The position numbers and the translations under genes are program-made. The notes under the pieces were generated by a model. It had not been told where the DNA came from. It worked only from the letters and a program-made list of their open reading frames with translations, and ran no database searches. Shown here in pieces: positions 38,437-49,559 of a DNA stretch of 64,000 nucleotides (its first letter is position 1; each line of letters opens with the position of its first letter). Source of the stretch: Agrocybe praecox (lineage: Eukaryota; Basidiomycota; Agaricomycetes; Agaricales; Agrocybaceae); contig OZ024842.1 of NCBI GenBank assembly GCA_964017145.1, forward strand, positions 2,976,001 through 3,040,000. Direction: 5' to 3'.

Positions 38437-39118
38437 AACGTTAAGGTGTCAGGGGAGGTGAATCATTTATTGTTGTGACCGGATTAGGGATGTAACGACC
38501 AGGTCCAGTAAGTCGTACGTGGAAGTCGAAATTGGTGAGACGAACTTAGATATAGCCAAAAACTGTGACTTTTATAAGAGTGAACAAAGTCAACTGGTAG
38601 TTCAAGTGCTGTGGCAAATCCTTTGGCCAACGTATTACTCCCAGCAGTACGGAAGACTCAAGACCTAATCTCGGAGGGTCGACGCAAGGCAGACGGCAGT
38701 CAAGTTCTAAACAAGGATCGGCAGGAATAAGTAACATTGAATTTAAATAATAAAAATACATGTGTGCCACAAATCCGGTCTGTCGGGGTTGAGTATTGAA
38801 TACTGCTTCTCCATCCATTATCGATGGTCGGAAAGGCCAAAAATTGGCCTGAGTAGATGAATTCCGATGAAGATGTATACAAATTCCTGGGGAAAGTATT
38901 TGGTTGGTAGTAAATGAGAGTTGAAGTGCCCCTGTAAAGATTGGATGGGAAATTCTTACGTAAGAGGCGCCCACGACGCCTCCGCCAACTTCACTCGTCC
39001 CTTCATTTGAACGAAACAGAACCCCAAGAAGCTTGCATAGTAATTTCTCACCCAACTCTACCTTGCCACTCTCACATTACTCTCGAATTCAACCGTCACA
39101 ACGATTCAAACGCGAAGA
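38437..39118. promoter_or_regulatory. Divergent spacer between ATPase and F-box genes
   Basis: This 0.7-kb spacer is open on the minus strand from 39055 to 38546, but that frame lacks an ATG near its start and has no family resemblance. It is treated as promoter/leader sequence. Confidence 0.4.
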
Positions 39119-40740
39119 ATGTCCACCCTTTTACCATCAACTTTGCCACCAGAAGTTTGGTCACAAATTCTTGGATGCTTATCACGGCCTCAGCTACCTC
39201 ATATGCTCGGTGTTTGCTCGATGTTTCACGACATAATCATCCGAACCATTTTTTCTTCAATCAAGATATATCTCATCGGCGGTGACTTGGGTTCCGTAAT
39301 GCTTAACACAGTGCATTTGGACTGGATTGAAGAAACCGCAAGGAAACTTATGTCCAAATCCTGGGAGATCCTCAACCACATATGCCAAGAACCGCGATTT
39401 GCAAGTGTTGTCAAGAGCCTTACGGTCGTCGCGTACGGTGGCCTGCAATCAATTTTTGAGCGAAGTGAGCTACCTCTCATTTGTTTGACAGTCTCCTTAC
39501 TATTGCTTAAAGTGACTATCGCAAACACTTTGCTTTCTTTACCCAATCTCCGAGCATTTCAATGGATTGGGAATGGGCCTCCACTGGATAATATAGTCGG
39601 AGAATGCATTCCAGCGAATGTTAAGAAACTTGTCCTGCAGTCGTATGTGCCTTTGTCTCAACCTACTACATAAATCTACTGAAATACTGTTCAACAGTGC
39701 TTGTCCATCAGAGTCCATGGTACACTTATACCGAGTCACGACCCTGCATCTTCCTATTCCTTTCTTTTTTCCAGACGACGAAGAAGCGCACGACAATCTA
39801 GTATACGACTACACAATGCCGTCGGTTCCAGACACCGTTTTTGTTGACATCCTAGACGCGATGTCCTCAAACCTCCAAAGCCTCAGAATAACCAGTGCTC
39901 ATATTCGAAGTGTCCCTATTCGAATTTTGAGCAGGTTGACGGGCCTCGAAATTTTTGCAACTGAAGGGAGCATAGACGAATTAATGGGCTTGGACGTGGT
40001 TTTTCGACATGCCTCGTTGCTGGAATCCTTATCTTTGGTAGGGCTATTTGCCCCTGAGTTATTTTCTTTTTTTCCCACTTCCTCCGAAGTAGCTCTTCCC
40101 AATCTGACTTCATTCCGTCTTTCCTGTGATTCGGACATGATTGTTTTGGTTGTTGGGGAAGACGAGATTGGAGCACTGGTCAGATTTCTCAATGATCATC
40201 TCCTTTTGCGCAGACTCTATATACGTCTACCCAGTGTATCTTGGGCCCATGTAGAACCGCTTCTTAGCGTTGTTCCTCAACTGAAGCGATTGGAAGTCCT
40301 TGGGTTACATACAGGAAGGGATGGATTGAGCGACCCAGCAGTCCTGGAATCTCTTTCTCGGTGCTTATCTCCCCAATTACGTGCACTTCATATCGCGATT
40401 AATTGGTTCGGGGGAAATATACACCCATTGGTAAAGAATTTATGTTGATTGTATGATCACAAGCTAATTTACTGTGACATAGATTGACACTCTAGCATGC
40501 CTTCCCAGCCTTACATTCCTCCATCTATACGGCGTGGTATTTCGTCTTCCTGTTCTGCTAGAGGACCTTGTACATGAGGCGCAAAATTTAGAAATGGTCG
40601 GCCTCAATCGCGCTTTATGGACCATTGACAGGGTAGGTGACGAGGTCATTGTTGATAAATGGCCTCGATGGAAAATCAAATTCTGTGTCGAGGAAGATCT
40701 TTTCTGCGCAGACGACGCTTGGTTATTCAAGTACAACTAA
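39119..40740 (+). CDS. F-box protein with leucine-rich repeat-like C-terminus
   Basis: Three exons (39119-39642, 39698-40430, 40483-40740) encode 504 residues. The N-terminal F-box is LPPEVWSQILGCLSRPQLPH followed by MLGVCSMFHDIIIRTIFSSI. The rest is a series of leucine-rich segments such as SLPNLRAFQWIG, NLQSLRITSAHIRSVPIRIL, PQLKRLEVLGLHTG and LPSLTFLHLYGVVF. These are typical of the fast-evolving basidiomycete F-box/LRR proteins. F-box proteins recruit substrates to SCF ubiquitin ligases through Skp1; the target is unknown. No truncation seen. Confidence 0.85.
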
Positions 40741-41150
40741 AGGCCTTCTCCAATCCAAATTCAAGGTGCATACCTATCCAAGTGCGATACGCGGGCCTAT
40801 GTTTCATAATCTTTTAGGTACGTTTACTAATTTTTTCCCTTGACCTCTACAGTTCTGTTCTGTGGCCCAATTATAAGGCCATGACTTGCCTCATGCTTGT
40901 ATCAAAGACCATGTGTATTTATTCGCAATAGACATTTTATCTATATATTCTCATCCAACTTAGTTTTGAAACCACGAGACCGGATTCTGTCCCTTATCGG
41001 TTCCGGATCGCACCCTGAACTTTACTACACGACTTTCTTCTCAGGTCAGAAGTCGTCAAGACTTGACTTATAAAGTGAAGCTTGTGCACCCGTGTCCGTT
41101 TGTACCCAAATGCCCTCTACGACACGACGATATTCTTGCCTTTACCCTGT
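40741..41150. other. Spacer between two F-box genes
   Basis: Short spacer between two same-strand F-box genes; probably 3' UTR plus promoter. Nothing else seen. Confidence 0.4.
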
Positions 41151-42618
41151 ATGATGATGATGCAACCTGATTATTTTGCAGCCGCTGCACTAGTAAGCCC
41201 GTCGCGTGTTTTACGGCGTTGTCATTTATGGGAACCCATTATAAATTTGATATTGCGGAGTTTAGGACGAGCTTTTACAGAGACAAAATCGATCCATCAC
41301 TACCCAGGAGGACGTTGAGGATGAACTATCCACTATCACAGACAAGATCGCAAATCTTGATCTCAATGTTTCTCTGAAGTCTCAAGATATCATTGGAGAT
41401 GACCAGAAGGAGAATCGTCCAACATCTAGTCATCATCACCCGACAAATAACCCGTCCAGTGCTTTACTCTTGCGCCATGTCCAGAATCTCTTAGGACTGG
41501 GCACCATTCATATCTCGAAGAATGAACCATCCAAACCTCACAATCTAGTAGATATCGAGGAATCCGTTGACCGCCTCATTGCGGACCGACAACATCTCCA
41601 TGTCGGCCTTCCGTTAGAGGTCGCAGCTTTAAACCTTCAAGATGCGAAAGACACGTCTCAAGTAAAATTGCCCATAGAATTATGGGCACAAATCTTTATC
41701 ATGTGTCTTCCGGTAGATGATTTTGTCAAACCAAATTCAAGGGAGGCGCCGCTTTTGCTGTGCCAAGTTTGTAGTCAATGGAGGAAAATTGCTACTGGCA
41801 CCCCTCTCCTATGGTCTACTCTATCCATCCGAGGTTCATGGCGAAGGCAATTATGGAGATCATCTTTAGAATCCTGGTTGCAACGGTCGGGAAACGCGTC
41901 TTTGTATCTTGACGTTTGCATACCAGCGTACATGGAACCCACTTTCGACGATAACATTAAAAAACTTATAACGTCTACGGCCTATCGCTGGTGCCACCTT
42001 CGATTGAGCTTACCTGACAATTTACTACGATATATGGTCAGCAACCACATGCCGGAATTACACAGACTTGAATTCAGCTCTACGTACCCAATTTCGACGT
42101 TGGAAATTCGAGCTTCTCAAGCGCCGAAGCTGAAGATCGTCTCACTTCTAACCAAACCACTATATCCTCAGCCACTTTCTCTACCCTGGCAGCAGCTCAC
42201 AAGCGTCTCTTCCCAATGCTGGCTGAACATTCGGCAGCATCTCGAGATCCTGCGCAAATGTCCACGACTGGAATCATACAGCATGTGTTTGGTGCACGTC
42301 GATATCCCGCCAGACGCTCGTCCTTTACTAATGGAAAACCTTCGCCGGTTGGAGATCGTCGCCTTCATTGGCCATTCGATGGGACCCATCCTCAGTCATC
42401 TCGATCTACCCAAACTCATGCAACTGTCATTCTCAGTTCCGCATGAAAGTCCAGCATGCGGAATTGTAAGCTGGCCTACGTTTTCTATCATTTCGTTAGT
42501 GGAGCGCTCTTCCTGTCCGTTGCAGAAGGTTCTGTTGAGGGGTGTGGAAGTAACTGCAGAAGGGATCAAAGAAATGAAGAAGTACGTTCCCTCGCTCATA
42601 TCCGTCGAATCTCTGTAG
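41151..42618 (+). CDS. Second F-box protein (basidiomycete F-box/LRR type)
   Basis: Exon 1 (41151-41192) encodes MMMMQPDYFAAAAL. After the intron 41193-41265, exon 2 runs 41266-42618, giving 464 residues. The second exon begins DELLQRQNRSITTQEDVEDE and then ITDKIANLDL, the coiled-coil lead-in often found before the F-box in these proteins. The F-box follows: QVKLPIELWAQIFIMCLPVD, then LLLCQVCSQWRKIATGTPLL, WSTLSI, the commonest basidiomycete F-box pattern. The C-terminal half has LRR-like segments (CPRLESYSMCLVHVDIPP, NLRRLEIVAFIG). It differs in sequence from the F-box protein just upstream, so the pair is not a recent duplication. Any of four ATGs could be the start. Confidence 0.85.
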
Positions 42619-43804
42619 AATCTTCAAGCTTCAAGCTTCGTCATCATCTTTCTCTGATGGTTGTTTTGCACTGGGGGCAGAGTGATCGTCTTCAATGTCA
42701 TAAGTTATGCACATGTTATCGAGTTCAAGTAGAGTTCGCTGAGTCTCTAATAAACACCTAACGCCAGCACGCTTAAGCAGCCTGAGCCGCCTAGCTAGGA
42801 TGCTCAGCGAGCCATCCTCCGCCCTGCGGCGGACCTTACATTTTATATACCAAATTGAAAAATCGACTGCTTCGTTTAGCAAGTACTTTCAAACGTTCGA
42901 TCAAGAGTGACTTTTCTTTCAGAATTTCCTCAATATTAGCAACATTCATATTCCACAGATGTATTCTGGGTTTTGTCAGTCGGAAAACGCCACGTAATCT
43001 GATACTTTCCAGAAATCAAGTCCCTACTCGACTTGGTCATGAAGGATTGGTTTTAAAAAAAAAAGAAAATTGAACGGTCTGACGCGTCATTTTTGTATTA
43101 CAAGACAAGTTAACTCTGTCGCACGTGAGAAAAAGTAATAATAATAAAACTAGAATTGTTTACTTTTACCACAACAACGGATAAGCTGTGTTTGTCAGTC
43201 ATCTCTGCTTGCAAAGGGATATATATGTTTATTAAATAATATAAGGAAATAGGAAACCATAAATCCGTGTGACTGGATAAATGGGGGGTTGCGGAAGTCC
43301 AGGCGGTGGCGTGCAGAAAAGGCACGTGGAAGATATCACGTGACTGATCGAGGACGCGTCCCAAACGACTCGACTCAAAGAGAGCGCGTCGTTGGGAGCC
43401 ATCCGCCAAGGACTTGAATGTTTGGGATGCCCCGGGCGAACCGGTGCGGCTGCCCAGTGGCTGTACCAATTGGAGCGAGGCTCACAAATGCCACTGGAAC
43501 AGCGAACCAAGAGACAAGGGGCACCACCACAAACAGAGGCGAGGTCCGCAACTTAAGTTACTGGATGATTGCGAGATGAGGGACGTTATATTGTCCAGTC
43601 AAGGAATTCCAAAAAAAAACAACGAGGTTTTATAAATCATGATAGAGTACAAATAGTGCAGTGATAGGAAAATCGAGATAATGCAAATTCAGTATATGCG
43701 TTAGAAAGCGAGCAAGTGAAAGGCACGTAAAATGAAGAGAGCAGAGGGAGGTTCTCAATTCCAAGAAATGAATTTAATAAAGATAGCATAAAAGAGAAAA
43801 CATG
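42619..43804. other. Spacer before the DIRS element, including its undetermined 3' flank
   Basis: The right part must contain the DIRS element's 3' non-coding end, but I could not find its terminal repeat. A GC-rich hairpin-forming stretch lies near 42780-42835. No gene supported. Confidence 0.35.
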
Positions 43805-45433
43805 TTAAGATTCAATTTCAGAAAGGGAAATGCGATGGCGGATACGAAAATCATCAAAAACAGGTTTAAGAGAATTAAGACGAGAGTAGTCCGCGTAAGC
43901 GCGGGATGTATGAAGAGGAATAATTTGCTCCATGCGACGCCAATATAAGAGAAATGCGAGCGAAGTCCAACCACCGGTCGCTGCGACTGTCTCCGGAGGA
44001 ACACCCTGAAGAAGCAGAGCCACAGCTCCTCCAATACGGAAACTATGTCCGTGGATGTCCTGGAGACCCGCCTTTTCCCAAACTGCTCTGACACACGTCA
44101 AAAAGGTGTCCTTGACCATGTGCTTCCAGTGACCTTGAGCGTCTTGGAAAGCAAACAGAGACATGGTTTTGGGAGCTTCTTTGTTGATGGTGAGGTGATT
44201 AAGAAGAGCACGGACAGGGCAGAGGTCGAGGTCATCGAGACGTGCTGTGAGCACGACCGAGGCGCCCTCCTGCTTGGTAGACTTTGTCCAGGGAATATGG
44301 AAAGAGGCGGATACTGGCCCGTGAGAGGGATCAACATTGAAGATGACATGAGCATCAGCGAGGACATGATGCTTGCTGTTGAAATCGTTGACTTTGGAGA
44401 CTGTGGTCTCTCCCAAACGTCGGCAGCCAAAGAATGTCACCAAGGACGTTGCCCACAAGGCAGCATGGAAGGAGTTAGATAGGTCGAGACGCCGACGAAG
44501 CTCGCGGAGATGCTCCAGAGATACCGGAGCACGAGGAGGGCGTGAGTGTTCTGTGCCGTCTTTTTTGGCTGCTATCCTCGCAAGCTTGACCCATTCATTC
44601 TCGCCTTCCCATTTGGCACCGTGATGGATGTGCCACGCGCGGATTCCAGACAACCAGGTCCGAATTGTAGACCCGGAAAATGATCCACAGTGCTCAGACA
44701 CAAACGCAGTGAGGAGCTCGGCTGAAGCTGGCATGCGAGCGGCCTCAGAGACTTCATGTTTGTCACAGAAATCGGCAAAGCGAATCAACCCTGCACCATA
44801 CATTGTTTTGGTGTTGTTCGCCAAAGCGTCATTGACTAGCCTGTATGCGCCAGCAACCAGTGCCTTGGGAAGAGAGGACTCAAGAGTCACTCGTCGTTCG
44901 ATAGCGAATGGAGTGAGCCAGCTCGATATACGTTCGGCTGCGCGAACAGGAGGACGCAGAGTGATGTGGTCTGAGGTGTGTGTGTTGGAGTCAGGGTGAG
45001 GAGTAAGCGGCATGATGGGTAGGGAGCTTGTGGGAGGAGCATGGGGCGGAGGGAAGAAAGGAGAACGATGAGTAGAAGAAGAAGAAATATTAAAGGTAGA
45101 AGAAGGAGACGTAAATCTAGAGGCAGGAATAAATTGAGAGGGTTTGAAATTGGAATTGTTTTTAAAAGATAAAACATCTAGAGTAGAGTCTCGAGAGGAG
45201 GAAACAAACGAGTTACGAGAGGAAGAGGGGGATCTAGGAGAGAAAGAGTATAAAAGAGAAGGAGAAGGAGGCTTGGGAGGCTTAGCAAAGGAAGAAGTTC
45301 CTACTTTACGAATTTTAGAAGGAGGCGAAACATCATAAAGAGATGGGGAACAAGAAGGTCGAACATGAGCAATAGAAAAAATTGGGGCACGAGTATCATT
45401 GTAAGAGAGGAGGTCAAGCGGTGGAGTGTACAT
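43805..45433 (-). CDS. DIRS tyrosine recombinase (YR)
   Basis: About 542 residues from the ATG at 45433 (the open frame runs further up with no ATG). The first ~170 residues are Ser/Pro-rich. Then follow a core-binding domain (NNTKTMYGAGLIRFADFCDK) and the catalytic domain. Catalytic landmarks are the first Arg in VTFFGCRRLGE, the H-x-x-R box in IHGHSFRIGGAVALL, the GGW in TGGWTSLAFLLYWRR that replaces the second His, and a Tyr in that segment or in SRAYADYSRL downstream. The enzyme would cut and rejoin DNA to integrate a circular cDNA. Its start codon lies inside the last codons of the RT frame, a 20-nt overlap in a different frame, so translation by reinitiation or coupling is plausible. 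Confidence 0.88.
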   Translation of the reverse strand: MYTPPLDLLSYNDTRAPIFSIAHVRPSCSPSLYDVSPPSKIRKVGTSSFAKPPKPPSPSLLYSFSPRSPSSSRNSFVSSSRDSTLDVLSFKNNSNFKPSQFIPASRFTSPSSTFNISSSSTHRSPFFPPPHAPPTSSLPIMPLTPHPDSNTHTSDHITLRPPVRAAERISSWLTPFAIERRVTLESSLPKALVAGAYRLVNDALANNTKTMYGAGLIRFADFCDKHEVSEAARMPASAELLTAFVSEHCGSFSGSTIRTWLSGIRAWHIHHGAKWEGENEWVKLARIAAKKDGTEHSRPPRAPVSLEHLRELRRRLDLSNSFHAALWATSLVTFFGCRRLGETTVSKVNDFNSKHHVLADAHVIFNVDPSHGPVSASFHIPWTKSTKQEGASVVLTARLDDLDLCPVRALLNHLTINKEAPKTMSLFAFQDAQGHWKHMVKDTFLTCVRAVWEKAGLQDIHGHSFRIGGAVALLLQGVPPETVAATGGWTSLAFLLYWRRMEQIIPLHTSRAYADYSRLNSLKPVFDDFRIRHRISLSEIES

Positions 45434-47770
45434 GTGAAATAAAAATGGGAAAGAGTTCGTCAGGAAGAGGGAAAACAATGTCAAGTTTGCAGTTGTCAGG
45501 ACCCGCGAGCCCCCTAGAAATGGGGTCGGCAGGGTTATCAGCTGATGCAATATAAGAGATGTCGGTGGAGAGGGAAGTGGCAGCCAGAACCGCGAAGGTC
45601 CGACGAATAGAAAGATTAATGTGAAGGTTTGAACTTCGACCCTTATCAACAGCACCAATAGTACCTTGATTGTCTGAATGGATAAGCAGTCGCCTATTCC
45701 GGAAATTCATTTGCTCCAGGAAATAGACAGCGAACTCGACTGCCAAGGTTTCAAGCCAACAGATATCCCTTCCTGGAGATTTCCAGTTGGGGGAGAGTTG
45801 GAAAGCCGCCCAACGCCCATTGATGATAATGCCAATTCCCCAGGAGGTACTCGCATCAACAAAAATACCCAAGTCAATGACTTCTCCCTTCGGGATGAGA
45901 AGGCGAGGAACGGCGACAGCTTCAAGGGTCGAAACCCACCATCGAATAGAGGATAAAACAGAGGGGGGAGGTCGTCGTGTCTGGAATTCCGATATGAACG
46001 AAGAGGCAAAGGTTGACAACGGAGCATTGTAAGAGCGCCCGTGTCGAAAGACAATAGAGATATAAGATAGAGATCCATGAATCTTGTCGACGTCTTTGAG
46101 AGAGCAGGCGTGGCCACTGAAGTTGGCGAGGAATGTTCGGCATCGTTGAAGAAATTTGAGTCGTTTTTTCTCCGGGAGCGTGACTGTGTGCTGTCGAAGA
46201 TCCCATTCGAGGCCAATGAATGTGGTGACGGAATTGAAGATGCGGGAACCTTTGTCTGGGTGCCATGGGATGTTGAGGCGTTGGATGAGGTTAATTGCTG
46301 TGTCGAAGTCGTAGTTATATCGAAACTCTCCGTCCGAGTACAATCCGTCAGGACTTGGACAACGGAAAAGATTGAGGTCGTCCTCGTATTTGAGAATGCC
46401 GTCAACACCCTCAGCCAGCCAAATATCCACAGCTGCGTTGGCGATTTGCCCCGAATTGCTGCTGGCGCATGAAGCACCGAAAGGGTGAACGTGATCAATG
46501 TAAAATTGACCAGGCATCCCTTGGACGACGAGCCACGGCTTGTGTGACGGGGATACAGGACAGGTTCGATGGAACTTTTCGATGTCCAACGTGCAGGCTT
46601 GAGTTCCAGGCGGGGCCATGGAAACCTACAAGCAAGAAAATAGATGTGTGAGCATTACGCTCAATAGGATAGATATAGGAGCATTACGCTCGATAGATGA
46701 GAGCATTACGCCCGATAGATGAGAGCATTACGCTCGATAGATGGGAGCATTACGCTCGATAGGTAGGAGCATTACGCTCGATAGAGGCAAACGACGTAGT
46801 CGAGTGCGGACACATAATGTGTAGGGACCGTGCATACAACACGTCCGGAGAGAGGAGCATAAAGCTCATAGATATTAATAAGATGTAAACTCACAATGTC
46901 TGCAACGCGGACGGCAGTGTCGAAACGCGTTGGAAATTCGGACTTGGAGATGAATGAGTTGACTGAGTCAACCGTTTTGGAGGATTTTGATAGATGTCGG
47001 CAGATCCGTATCTTGTCGGGCTCCCCTGGTGCTTGAGGTTGGATCGCGACCACGAAGGGAGAGGACTGGAAGGGTCCGCGCAGAATGCGCTCGACCTCCT
47101 CTTTCGAGAAAGGTCCAGACATCCTGCTCGCTCTCACCTCCGTATCGAGATATTCGTGAATGTCGTCCATGTGCTGGTAAATTGAGGGGGGATTTGCGAG
47201 GATATTGGTACGAGTAAGCAAAGGCATAACGCCGAGAGGAAAGCCATTTCGGAGGTTGCTGACTAGTTGAGGATAAAAGGACGAGAGATTGTGCTTCAAG
47301 AGATATGATTCGAATGCATTAGGGTCGTAGGGGCAAGTGATACGTTCCAAGATGTCGGGAGAGTCGTGCAGAGCAGGGTCGAAGAAGGGAAGACGATGGG
47401 TGAAAGAGGAAAAGTCTGGAAAAGTCAGTAGAGGCGGTTTGCTAGCAGTAACAAAGTCATCACGTTGGCTTGACGCCACCTCGACAAGCGAGTGACAGCG
47501 CGTGATGGGATTTTGATCCACAGAAAGAACACATGTGGAATCTGAAATTATCGTGGCGACATTTGTCGGTCGCAACATTTGGTTTAATGTTGTAGGAGAT
47601 GCAGATCTCTCTCCCATCAAGAGAGATGAGTCTCGTCCCATCATAACGCGCCCAGACAGCGTCCCCGTTAGGGAATTTAGACTTGTCCTTGGGGTGATCG
47701 CGAATGGAATGTCCCGGTTCAGAGCAGATGAGGCATGTGGGGGGGCCTGATCGAAAGGCCCCACCAGCAT
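45414..47770 (-). CDS. DIRS reverse transcriptase / RNase H, interrupted by a repeat-bearing intron
   Basis: Two exons (47770-46895 and 46625-45414) splice in phase 0 to 695 residues. RT landmarks include SSPFVVAIQPQAPGEPDKIR, motif A ACTLDIEKFHRT and the polymerase box LKYEDDLNLFR (a Y-x-D-D motif). RNase H carries its acidic residues in GIFVDASTSWGIG, WLETLAVEF and IHSDNQGTIG, and ends NPADPISRG. The intron 46626-46894 (269 nt, GTGAGT...GTAG) removes stop codons and falls between the fingers and motif A, so it must be spliced for a working polymerase. The first ~100 residues overlap gag in another frame (47460-47770). Catalytic residues are all present. Confidence 0.88.
46650..46786. repeat. 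22-bp tandem hairpin repeat inside the DIRS RT intron
   Basis: Six units start at 46650, 46679, 46701, 46723, 46745 and 46767, a 22-bp period after the first. Each begins GAGCATTACGCTC, in which GAGC and GCTC can pair around a 5-nt loop, followed by GATAGATG. The third unit has one change (GCCC). A diverged seventh unit, GAGCATAAAGCTC, lies at 46855-46867 with the pairing kept although the loop changed. Confidence 0.9.
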
Positions 47771-48920
47771 TCTGACTCTTTGAGGGAGAGACGCGAAAGG
47801 CGCTCGAAGAAGCGCGAGTATTATTTTTGGAACTCACCTGAGCGGCGGCCAGCGCTTGTGATAAGGCTTCTTGTATGCGGGTTTCAGTTTTGTATTCGAG
47901 CATGGCTTCATTGTAGGCGTCGTCGTACAATTTCTGGTTGTAGTCATAAAAGAATTTAATCAGTTTTTTACGCATGTTGTACTCAGCGACCCGCCATCCG
48001 GGATAGAGAGCCGCGCTGTTGGGTTTGCCCTTGAAATACTTGAAGTGTTTAGACCATCGTAACGTGATGACGCTGTCGGCCGCTCGTAAACATTGGAACT
48101 TGTAATATGCGTCGGAGGCTTCGAGATACAGGCCATGATCGAGGCCAAGCTCTTCTTTGATGCCGAATTCTTCTTTCATTTTGTCGAGGTCCCAGATGTA
48201 AACTGTTTTTGTAGTGTTGACGATCGTATGCTTCTTGCAAGGGATCCGGTGAGAGTTGATGATAATTTTTTCGAGGACGTCCTGCGTGAAAAAAGGAAGA
48301 GGGAGAGGTGAGTAGTTCTCAGTGAGAAACAAGGCCTCAGGAAATACGAAATCACACTCCAAGAGTGGATCGTATTCTACTAATTGTGAGCCGTGCACGC
48401 ATCGGCGCTTGGCAGCCGGATCAGCTTCTTCAAGGTCGTTCTTACGCTTCTCGACACGGAAAGCTTCAGCCTCGAAAGCTAATTCCCGAAGGAGAGCAAC
48501 GGGCATGACTTCCTTGTGTGCTTCAAGCATCCCGGGAAGCCGGAGTGTGGTCATGTCTTCTTCCGAAATAGTGACGAAAGAAGCCGCCGGGGAGTGTGGA
48601 CGAGTGTTGTTTACCGGATCCGAGTGACGGTTGACATTGGCAAGTTCGCGTATCCTGTTGGCAGCCTCGATAACCTTGTTCATGGAGAGTCGAGACCAGA
48701 GGGATAAGCCGTGAAGCTCGGTGACAGTGGCCTCGTTCTTGTGGGTCTTGCCGAAACGACGAGGAGGAGTCGGAGGGCTGCCAGAACCCGAAGCAGCCGC
48801 AGGAGGACCTGTAGTACCAGAGGGTCCGGTACCGGGTCCTGGAGGAGGGACTCCAGAGCCGGAATCAGCAGGAGGAGCGGAAGCGCCAGCAGTGCCAGCA
48901 GCGGCGACGCCGTCAGTCAT
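47460..48920 (-). CDS. DIRS Gag-like protein with zinc knuckles
   Basis: About 486 residues from the ATG at 48920. The first ~60 residues are Gly/Pro/Ala/Ser-rich. The middle is a capsid-like alpha-helical region with EKIIINSHRIPCKKHTIVN and VITLRWSKHFKYFKGK. Near the C-terminus are two Cys/His clusters, CLICSEPGHSIRDH (a C-x2-C-x4-H-x4-H-like knuckle) and MCSFCGSKSHHALSLAC. These would bind RNA. The protein should form particles that package the element's RNA. It overlaps the RT frame by about 310 nt. Confidence 0.8.
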   Translation of the reverse strand: MTDGVAAAGTAGASAPPADSGSGVPPPGPGTGPSGTTGPPAAASGSGSPPTPPRRFGKTHKNEATVTELHGLSLWSRLSMNKVIEAANRIRELANVNRHSDPVNNTRPHSPAASFVTISEEDMTTLRLPGMLEAHKEVMPVALLRELAFEAEAFRVEKRKNDLEEADPAAKRRCVHGSQLVEYDPLLECDFVFPEALFLTENYSPLPLPFFTQDVLEKIIINSHRIPCKKHTIVNTTKTVYIWDLDKMKEEFGIKEELGLDHGLYLEASDAYYKFQCLRAADSVITLRWSKHFKYFKGKPNSAALYPGWRVAEYNMRKKLIKFFYDYNQKLYDDAYNEAMLEYKTETRIQEALSQALAAAQVSSKNNTRASSSAFRVSPSKSQNAGGAFRSGPPTCLICSEPGHSIRDHPKDKSKFPNGDAVWARYDGTRLISLDGREICISYNIKPNVATDKCRHDNFRFHMCSFCGSKSHHALSLACRGGVKPT

Positions 48921-49559
48921 CAAGAGTATCTGCGTGAGAGAAAAGCGAATAAGCGAAATAAACGAGTGAGAAAAACGTGCAGTGTCGAATTTTTAAGCGA
49001 AAAAAGACCCGAGAGTAGCGAGAGAGTGATTTGAAAAACGAGTGGGGATTTTTTCGCACTCGAGGAGCAGGAAAGAGCGACGAGAGGAGAAGAAAATTCG
49101 AAGTTGGATATTTATTACTAGATTAAAGATGTTAGGGGCGCTAATGAAGATCCGAAGGAGCGACCCAAGAAGGGCGTTGATCTTCCTTCCTGGACATCTT
49201 ATCCTAAGATAAGAGGCCCTTCGGGCCCCTTATCGCGGAGTACAGGTAGATTATTTTCGACTTTTCAATAATCATCTGCGTCTACTCTCCGCTATGATGC
49301 ACTAGTTTTGTTGTCTCTTACAGAGAATATGGGCAGCCAGGAGGTGCGGGGCAGATTAATCTGGTCACATATGATCAACTTGACTCAGTGCTCTTGAACA
49401 CACCCCTCTTCCACAAAACCTATGCGATATAGATATATGTGCTTAAAACCCAATCGAATCCCAGTTGATGGAAACCAATCTGTTGGAAATCCCCTCTGCG
49501 GGAAATGTGCTGGACGTTGTGCCTGCGTAGGGCTCAACTACACGCTTTAGGAAACCGTA
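48921..49559. other. DIRS 5' non-coding region and flank with hairpins
   Basis: Probably holds the DIRS promoter and 5' terminal region. A strong hairpin GATAAG...CTTATC with GGCCC/GGGCC stem spans 49208-49234. A second, imperfect one (GCGGAG...CTCCGC) spans 49235-49292. The outer boundary of the element was not found. Confidence 0.45.

Larger units (their letters stand above)
43805..48920 (-). mobile_element. DIRS-type tyrosine-recombinase retrotransposon (coding part)
   Basis: Three adjacent minus-strand reading frames have the order gag, RT/RNase H, tyrosine recombinase, with overlaps between each pair. This is the architecture of DIRS retrotransposons, which integrate with a tyrosine recombinase instead of a DDE integrase or endonuclease. 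All three frames are uninterrupted apart from one intron in the RT frame, so the element is coding-complete and may be young. No long terminal repeats were seen. The inverted terminal repeats and internal complementary region expected for DIRS were not located with certainty; hairpins at 49208-49292 are candidates for the 5' side. Confidence 0.88.

Noticed and set aside
38546..39055. 169-codon open frame on the minus strand between the ATPase and F-box genes
   Set aside because: It opens with TTG rather than ATG, no family motif is visible, and it covers the shared promoter of two divergent genes.
39119..42618. The two adjacent F-box genes as a recent tandem duplication
   Set aside because: Exon structure, F-box subtype and LRR sequences differ too much for a recent duplicate.
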